A stretch of DNA of 64,000 bases from positions 5,194,501-5,258,500 of the forward strand of contig JAZGTN010000037.1 of NCBI GenBank assembly GCA_037783415.1, written 5' to 3'. The notes beneath the pieces are model-generated. The model ran no database searches. It was not told the origin of the DNA and saw only the letters and a list, made by a program, of their open reading frames with translations. Positions 57,845 to 64,000 of this stretch are shown in pieces. Each line of letters opens with the position of its first letter. Position 1 is the stretch's first letter. The translations under genes were made by a program, and so were the position numbers. This DNA is from Leptasterias polaris (taxonomy: Eukaryota > Echinodermata > Asteroidea > Forcipulatida > Asteriidae).

Positions 57845-60800
57845 GTTTGAATTATTTATCTTTTCTTAGAATCTTACATATCAAAACATAACTTGTTGGT
57901 TGTCTTGGTAAACTGTTAATAAAAGTAAATGTTAAAGGCACCGTACCTGGCACATGGCAGTGGTATTTTTTCAAAATAAAGCTGTTGTCATTAATATATA
58001 CATTTTTATGAGTGGAATGTGAATAAACAATTTACTAAGGTTACAAAATTGTATTTTTCTTTTAATTACAAATTAAAAAATAGGCCCCCCTTTACATGGC
58101 GCTGTTCGTGACGTCAATCGAGGCAGGAGAAAATGTGTAGTCTGGCCCCCCGTACATTACGTCTGGGTACCTGATCAGTATGATGCGTTTTCGTATTCGA
58201 ACGTCACCACCCAATGCAATCCTAGGACAGTGTACAGTCGACTAATACGAGACGCCAGTTTATACGAGGTTTTTCACCGGTCCCGAACTGTCCCATGTCT
58301 TAAAAACGGAAGATACGAGCATGGTCATAACGAGAACACAGATAATACGAGGTATTGTTTTTCCACCAGAAACATTTCGCTGGTAACCTAAGCTTCACTG
58401 CAACTTCCCTTGCACACTACTACCAACGAAAAAATCCCCGGGCTATCCAAGTGTTCGCTGCATAGCTCTGAAAACGACGTCGGACAGGACCACTTTGCCC
58501 TCGTTAGCCTAACTTTCGATGCCCGTAACTGCCTATATTTGGGATCTGCAGGAAAAAAATGCTGGCTAACCCCATCTTTAGTCGTTTTGCTGCATCCAGC
58601 AGCAATTTTCGCTGGAAAAATGCAAGAAAAAACCCCCTTTTGGATAACCAAACGAAACGTACAATCTCACTACTTGCACGTGTATATATACAACGTAAAT
58701 GCAGGCAGTTCGAGTGGGGTCGATGTTCAATCGAGGCGAAGTCTTCCTCGATTGACGTCACAAAAAGGGATGGGCGGAGTCGCCCCCAAACAACTTTATC
58801 TATTTTTTTAACATATAAATACTGACGAACAATTACTAAAAAAATTGTTTTATTGTTAATATACATATACTCTTATATAAAAAATTAAAAAAAATCTATT
58901 TCCAGGTGACTTTAACTTGTTTTGGACTTTTACTGTTGTGTCAATCATTGTTAAAAAAATGTTATACCATAGTATCAGGATTCCTCCATATTTATATAGT
59001 GTTAATGTTTGTTGTATTTAATTTTTAGCCTCAATTAAGTCATATTCCATAAGTAAAATAGTGCCTATCCACTTAGAAAATAAATACAAGTTTAAGTACT
59101 AGAAGTTAGTGGATTGGACTTGGACTGAGTGTTGAAAGAAAACTTGGCATCTCGCGTGTTCTTGACCTTGATAACAAAGAAGTTCGGGAAATTTCAAATT
59201 CAATTTTGTGACAGTGACGTTCTCATGTTTTAATAGATAGAGTCCTCATGTGAGTGGGGAAACTGTACAAGTCTCTAACCTCACGTCAAAATGGTGTAAA
59301 AAATAAAACTATAAATATAAACAGCAAAAGTTAAAAGTTAAGGTTTAAGTATTAAAAGTTAAATTATGCAACCACCAGATTTAATACATTACAAGATTGA
59401 CACACCCTTGCGTGATGTGGGAATAGTGTTCAAAGCAACATTTCTGTTAGTTGCGATAATCATAACCCTCCATCCTCCCAATGAGAAATACATTTCTGTC
59501 AACAACCTGTCAGTGTCTGCTTAACTGTGCCAATTTCATTTTAATGTTGAAAGATGACAACAGATTGCCTCCAAAGAAGAGAAATCTATGTTAATGGGGA
59601 TTGTTGCATGCTCTGTGACGAGGTCCATGAATTGTGTACACCTTCGGGGGCAAATGGCTTTGCCTCAGGTACCAATTGGGTGTATAAAACAACATGAACC
59701 CCATTAATGATTATATAGACCATGTGACCTGTGACATCACATGTTTACAAAAGAGCCACAGAGCCTGGACTTCCTGCAGGCACATTTGTACACAGCTCAA
59801 TGGAAGAATACAACAAATCTTATGTTTTATGGAGATTGCACTGTCTGATTTTACTCAACTTTTGATATGAAGAAAGGGGGACATCTCGAAAGCTGTACAG
59901 CTGTTGCTTTTGTAGATTTTGAATTTATGTGAAAATTATGACACAAAATGTAAATTTTCCCATAGCCTGTGTAGTACATGTATCTTGCCTGTCAGGAAAT
60001 GCATTAGAATGTACAAGGTCACTACTCTGTAAACAAAGGTAACATGGTCTATAGCCAGCAACAATTGTTTATTGACTATCACACAGTATCAGTCATCGCT
60101 CAAAACTTTGAGAGCCGTAAAAAGTAATTTATTTTTATTAATTTTTTCTCAACAGATCCACTGTTGATTACAAAGAAGAAACCCTACAGAATGCCTCCAT
60201 CCTCTGGTAATTTTTTTAATAATCGCTTAATCTCTTTCGTATGTAACACATTAATTAGGAGTTTTTCTTCAAATAATTGACTGATGGTGCTAAAAAGTGT
60301 ATGCAACATTGGTAAGATTTAAAGGCCCTGTACACTATTGGTAAGATCGAAAAAAACAAATGTTCACAGATTCACACATAACTTACATGATTTAAAGTAA
60401 GTAATGGTAGAAAGGGTTCCTTAAAATATTTCTGCCTAAAATGCTATCGTTTCTGAGAAATGAGTAAAACAATAGTTTTTATCGCGCGCGATAATAAACT
60501 CGATGTTTGAAAAACAGAAAACACATAAGATCTCTTTTCACTATTTTCTCGTGACCTCGATGACCAATTGAGCTCAAATTTTCACAGGTTTGTTATTTCA
60601 TGTATATGGTTGATTACACAAAACATGAACACTGTCTGTGATTATTTTGTCAGCTCTGCCAATCCTGTATTACCTTTAAAACATAAATGTTTACAGATCA
60701 GTACATTTAGCTTACATGGTATAAAAATGGTCATGGTGTTACGCTTCCCTTATGTTTCTTTCAAATTTCTAAATATTCTGAGAAATTAGTGTTTTAACAA

Positions 60801-62506
60801 ATTTAGTTTTCTGTGTGTTTGAAAACCAGTGAAAACGTAGGCCCTATAAGGTTTGATTCCGCTATTTCTTGTGATTCTGAAGACCAATTGAGCTTAAACT
60901 TTCACCGGTTCATTATTTTATTTGGTCACATAAAGTGCAGATGGTCTTTCATAATTGCCAATGTTGTCTGTGTGCTTTAAATAGCTTAAATAAACGTAAT
61001 GTACATTACAAAAACAGTTATTTTCATTCAAAATGTGATTAACAGAAATTCCTTCACAATATGAGGAAAACATTGTGTTAGCCATAGGGGTATCTGTGTG
61101 TCTGTTGGACACCCTGTGTTAAATTTGGACACCCTGTTTTATCTTTCATTTACATGTAAATGTATAAGTGAACAATCTGGACACCCAGTTTTTTAATTTC
61201 CAGCAAATTTGGACACCCTTTTACCAAATCCTGGCTTAAACCTTGGATGGAAATGTGTTTGTGATGTAAAACTCGCTTGATTATGTTGCAGTCTTAAGTC
61301 AGGTCAAATCCTTTTTGCCGATGATGCACGAGGCAAACTCTAAATTGGAGGAGCGTCTTCGTACAACCCCGGCAGAGGACTTGGACATTGAGAACGTACA
61401 AGATTGTGACCAGGAAGTCATTGAAATGGTGAGATGTTCTCTTGATCTTGACAAGTGGGTGGAAATTGTTCAAGCATCGGAAATAGCTTTAAGAGTTAGA
61501 GCGGTGAAGTCTTTCACAAAACTTTCCTTGCATGTATAGTTCTGCCGACATGTGTTTGTTTTCTTGAAAATTAGGTCTTTGTTGAAATTAAAACTCATCC
61601 AAATAATGGGACTGGATATATTTCCGATACCAGCAAACTTTTAGTAAACACTATTAAGCCAGTTTGCATTGTAGTGCCCTCTTTGACATGTACAAGAGTA
61701 GCCAACATTATAATATCGTTTTTTAACTGCCCCACTTTATTCACCATTGCTGCAAAGCATCTTGCCTAGCGTTTCTGACTGCAGAGCCGTTTGTTCCGGG
61801 GTTTGAGCCATGCCATTTTACCTAATTTTGTTTTCTTCTGCCACTAAAATAGTAAGAATACTCTTCTTTAATTAATATCAATTGATTCCTACATTTGTGG
61901 CTCCCCCCAAAAAATTCAAGGAAAATAAAGTCTATAATTTATAAATGGTCTGATTCCCATCTTGCGATTACAGAGTCGCAGCGACAGCTTTGGCATGGAT
62001 CCAGACTAATCAAATGTCTAAGTCCCCAGAACAGTCACTGGGCATGTTCAGCGCCGTTACAGCTTTATAATGTTTACTTAAAAATTGCTGATGCCGGCAA
62101 AATATCCACTGCCTAAAATAATGGATGGTAATTGGTCTTTGTTTCTTTGGTTCAGAATTTATCAGTGTTTGCTCAAGACGACAGCTCCTCAGAAGATGAT
62201 GGTAATAGTCTCTTAGACGACTCGTCGGATGAGGATGAAGACAAGAAGATGGCATTTGGAGAAGTCACTGCTGCCAACATACGACTCCCAAACCAATCAA
62301 GAACACCCAAAAGAACTATGATTCAGGACCTCTCTGTAGATGCTGAGGTCAAAGGGCATGACCTGGGGTCAGAAGTGAGACAAGAAAGCTGTGGAGGGCA
62401 GACGATGATGACACCGCTGTCTGATGATGAACAAACAATGAACTCAAATGGTCAGCTACATACTGCAACAAATACGTCAGCAGATCGGAATGAAGACAAA
62501 AGATGA
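57724..62506 (+). CDS. NOPCHAP1: NOPCHAP1 (C12orf45) homologue, NOP58 assembly chaperone, complete (4 exons)
   Basis: Human NOPCHAP1 bridges NOP58 and the RUVBL1/2 AAA+ ATPases during box C/D snoRNP assembly. Exons 57724-57844, 60156-60206, 61292-61428 and 62156-62506 join in phase to 219 aa (human 185). Conserved blocks: DPLLITKKKP (human DRLLINSQPK), VLSQVKSFLPMMHEANSKLE (human VQTFLPQMARANEKL), LDIENVQDCDQEVIEM (human FNIENIDGPHSKVIQM), an acidic Ser/Asp/Glu tract, and GEVTAANIRLPN (human SEVTIDNIKLPN). The extra length is a divergent C-terminal tail. It starts at the first in-frame ATG, 57724. Confidence 0.93.
57931..58916. mobile_element. Probable 1-kb TTAA-type element in NOPCHAP1 intron 1
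   Basis: Ends GTTAAAGGCACCGTACCTGG and CCAGGTGACTTTAAC are imperfect inverts. An inner inverted pair GTGACGTCAATCGAGG (58109) / CCTCGATTGACGTCAC (58746) encloses a GC-richer core than its surroundings. Both strands of the core carry long frames without recognisable similarity. Confidence 0.5.
59713..60053. mobile_element. MITE of the TATAGACC family, complete
   Basis: TATAGACCATGTGACCTGTG to AACATGGTCTATA, 341 bp, in NOPCHAP1 intron 1. The best uninterrupted copy for comparison. Confidence 0.82.
60156..60206 (+). CDS. NOPCHAP1: NOPCHAP1 exon 2
   Basis: 51 bases encoding PLLITKKKPYRMPPSS with acceptor CAACAG and donor GTAATT. Matches the LLINSQPK block of the human protein. Confidence 0.87.
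60318..60680. mobile_element. TTAA-bounded MITE (type B), copy 2
   Basis: Differs from copy 1 at only a few positions, which suggests recent movement. In NOPCHAP1 intron 2. Confidence 0.85.
61083..61247. repeat. GGGTGTCCAAA repeat, copy 2 (inverted)
   Basis: Reverse complement of 30307-30474: TTTGGACACCCTGTTTTAT and TTTTACCAAATCCTGGCTTA. In NOPCHAP1 intron 2. Confidence 0.7.
61292..61428 (+). CDS. NOPCHAP1: NOPCHAP1 exon 3
   Basis: 137 bases encoding LSQVKSFLPMMHEANSKLEE through DLDIENVQDCDQEVIEM, the family core. Acceptor TTGCAG, donor GTGAGA. Confidence 0.93.
62156..62506 (+). CDS. NOPCHAP1: NOPCHAP1 exon 4 (stop)
   Basis: Encodes NLSVFAQDDSSSEDDGN, an acidic run, GEVTAANIRLPNQSRTPK and a hydrophilic tail ending EDKR, TGA at 62504-62506. 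Acceptor GGTTCAG. Confidence 0.92.
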   Translation, partial: NLSVFAQDDSSSEDDGNSLLDDSSDEDEDKKMAFGEVTAANIRLPNQSRTPKRTMIQDLSVDAEVKGHDLGSEVRQESCGGQTMMTPLSDDEQTMNSNGQLHTATNTSADRNEDKR

Positions 62507-62830
62507 CAATGGACTTTTTTGTACTTTTGTATACAAAAAAACACTCCCAACTTAAAAACAAATAACCAACAAACAAATAAACAAAAACACTGATGTCAAC
62601 AACTGAAATGCTTGACTTCTGGGATTAGTTTGTTAACGTCTAACTGTCAACTTGATCCTTCTTGTCGTCTATTCTCCATATGAGTTGACACATTCATGTA
62701 CAAAAAAACAAAAAAGCAAATAAATCAACAACAAAACTAGGGTAAACAAATTGTTGCTTGACTTTGGGCATTAGTTTGTCAACTTCCAGTTTTAACTCTG
62801 TACTTTTTGTCCAGTGTCCACCCAAGTCCC
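62507..62830 (+). other. NOPCHAP1 3' UTR with two candidate poly(A) signals
   Basis: AATAAA occurs at 62576-62581 and 62719-62724. The stretch is internally duplicated: each half has an A-rich block with ACAAAAAAAC-like runs, then a GCTTGACTT...ATTAGTTTGT block (about 62520-62700 and 62695-62830). Confidence 0.45.
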
Positions 62831-64000
62831 CAAATCATGTTACTACTGTAGTGATTCTTTTATGTCTTTGCTGTTGTCTTCAAGAGAAGGCGACTTGACC
62901 GATGTTTTGTTCTTGTAAGGGCAAGGCAAGTTTTTCTGTGTAGAGGGCACTTCTATGAGGACAATGTAAATTTGTTCTGGAACATTTCAAGGGGCATAAA
63001 GGCAATGAGCAGGGGCACCTACCAAGGCAATGACAATGGGTGTGGAGGCGGTTACATTTGTTGCTTAAAGTATCATGGCTGAGGTTAATAACAGTGCAAG
63101 GCAGTTATAGGATACAAAATGCTGACATAAATGAAGTGGTCAGTGTTGTTGGGAATTGTGATGCAACCTTGAATGTCCGATTGGTCTGTTTTTTGGCCGA
63201 CTTGACTCAAAAATTTAAATCAAAATTTTAAATAGGTAGTACATAGATTCTGTGAATTTAAAAGCTTTCATTTAAGGTATTGCACTAAAAAATATTTACT
63301 TTGTCTACGTTTTACTTTAAAAAATTGTCTTGAAGAATTATTTTTTTCAAAGAGAAATGCTCTTACCTTTGAAACAGGATGCAAAAAGTGATGATAACGG
63401 CCTCAGGTTTCAATCACAGAAGATTCTTTCTCAAAGGCAAAGAGGAGAGAATTGCTTCATTTGGGTCGAAACGTGAAGCCATTGCCACTCTGTCCATTCA
63501 CATGCAGGGCCCATTTTATGAAGCTGTTAAAGCAGAAAATCTTGCTTAGGAGATTATTTGTGCTAGGCAAGAAATGAGTGGGTTACCAGTCACAGCAATG
63601 GTAACTGTATGGTTTTGGCTGGTAACCAATTTTTGCTCAGCAGGAGTTTTCTGTGCTTAGCAAGTTTTCCTGCTTAAAGGCTTTATGAAATAGGGCCCTG
63701 ATCATTTCGGTTGGTAAACAATTTGCAATAAACTCATGAATATCAATCTTTGCTCTTGACTTGCAAAACGAGAAATAGGCCTTCAACGTGGTGAATAACT
63801 AAACAACAAAATACATGGCCATATTGTGCAGTTGTATCAGGGCATGATACTCTTCTTACTTTTAGTATGTTTCCCTGTTTGTTTGCCCTTGGAAAAATCA
63901 GCAACTTGTTTACTAATAAGGCCTGTAAAACTCTATTGAGCCTACAGGTGTACATGTAGGTTAGCCCTTGTACTTCATAAAATATTCCTACTCTTTTCCG
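62831..64000. other. Downstream of NOPCHAP1, no gene recognised
   Basis: Contains one fold-back MITE (63506-63699) and a GGGGCA...AAGGCAATGA repeat fragment near 63000. The remainder is featureless. Confidence 0.55.
63506..63699. mobile_element. Fold-back MITE, GGGCCCAATTTCAT family
   Basis: GGGCCCATTTTATGAAGCTG to CTTTATGAAATAGGGCCC, downstream of NOPCHAP1. Confidence 0.78.

Noticed and set aside
58410..58866. Overlapping 120-133 codon frames on both strands
   Set aside because: They fall in the core of a probable TTAA-type element in NOPCHAP1 intron 1; no transposase or other motif is visible.
1..64000. CRISPR arrays, operons, prophages or plasmid genes
   Set aside because: The window is intron-containing animal DNA; the tandem repeats lack spacer architecture and no bacterial gene is present.

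Overview
This is a window of animal nuclear DNA: AT-rich, intron-rich and crowded with short transposable elements. Four protein-coding genes are legible because their short exons join in phase with GT-AG signals into recognisable conserved proteins. The protein sequences and the repeat load (tRNA-derived SINEs, many fold-back MITEs, frequent TACATGTA motifs) suggest a marine invertebrate deuterostome, most likely an echinoderm such as a sea star. That assignment is inferred from overall character, not from a database match.

Layout, left to right. (1) 1-37284, minus strand: the 5' part of a DOCK3/DOCK4-type (DOCK-B) guanine-nucleotide exchange factor. Nine exons encode residues 1-264 (SH3 domain and the start of the N-terminal helical region). 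The gene continues past the left edge. Intron 1 is 19.2 kb and holds nested DNA transposons, LINE tails, SINEs and a cluster of hairpins close to exon 1. (2) 37285-40834: the spacer between the head-to-head DOCK and ZNF277 genes, mostly filled by two TA-flanked elements in inverted orientation. (3) 40835/41012-51502, plus strand: a complete ZNF277 homologue with five C2H2 fingers. Its last coding segment is repeated two more times, in decayed form, just after the stop codon. A broken LINE reverse transcriptase lies in one intron. (4) 51503-55459: repeat-rich intergenic DNA. (5) 55460-57412, minus strand: TMEM167B (Kish-B), three exons, 74 aa. (6) 57724-62506, plus strand: a NOPCHAP1 (C12orf45) homologue, four exons, 219 aa, divergently transcribed from TMEM167B across about 310 bp. 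(7) 62507-64000: 3' UTR and repeats.

The genes belong to unrelated pathways: Rac/Rap signalling (DOCK), a ribosome-linked/Polycomb-linked zinc-finger protein (ZNF277), early secretory traffic (TMEM167B) and box C/D snoRNP assembly (NOPCHAP1). The arrangement matters more than any shared function. There are two head-to-head gene pairs, and the DOCK4-ZNF277 pair is, from memory, also adjacent and divergent in human 7q31. No operon, CRISPR array, functional tRNA, rRNA or viral gene was found. The most unusual material is structural: the repeated ZNF277 tail, the inverted transposon pair between DOCK and ZNF277, a transposon-in-MITE insertion with a clear 9-bp target duplication, a triplicated hairpin in DOCK intron 1, and a family of TTAA-bounded elements.
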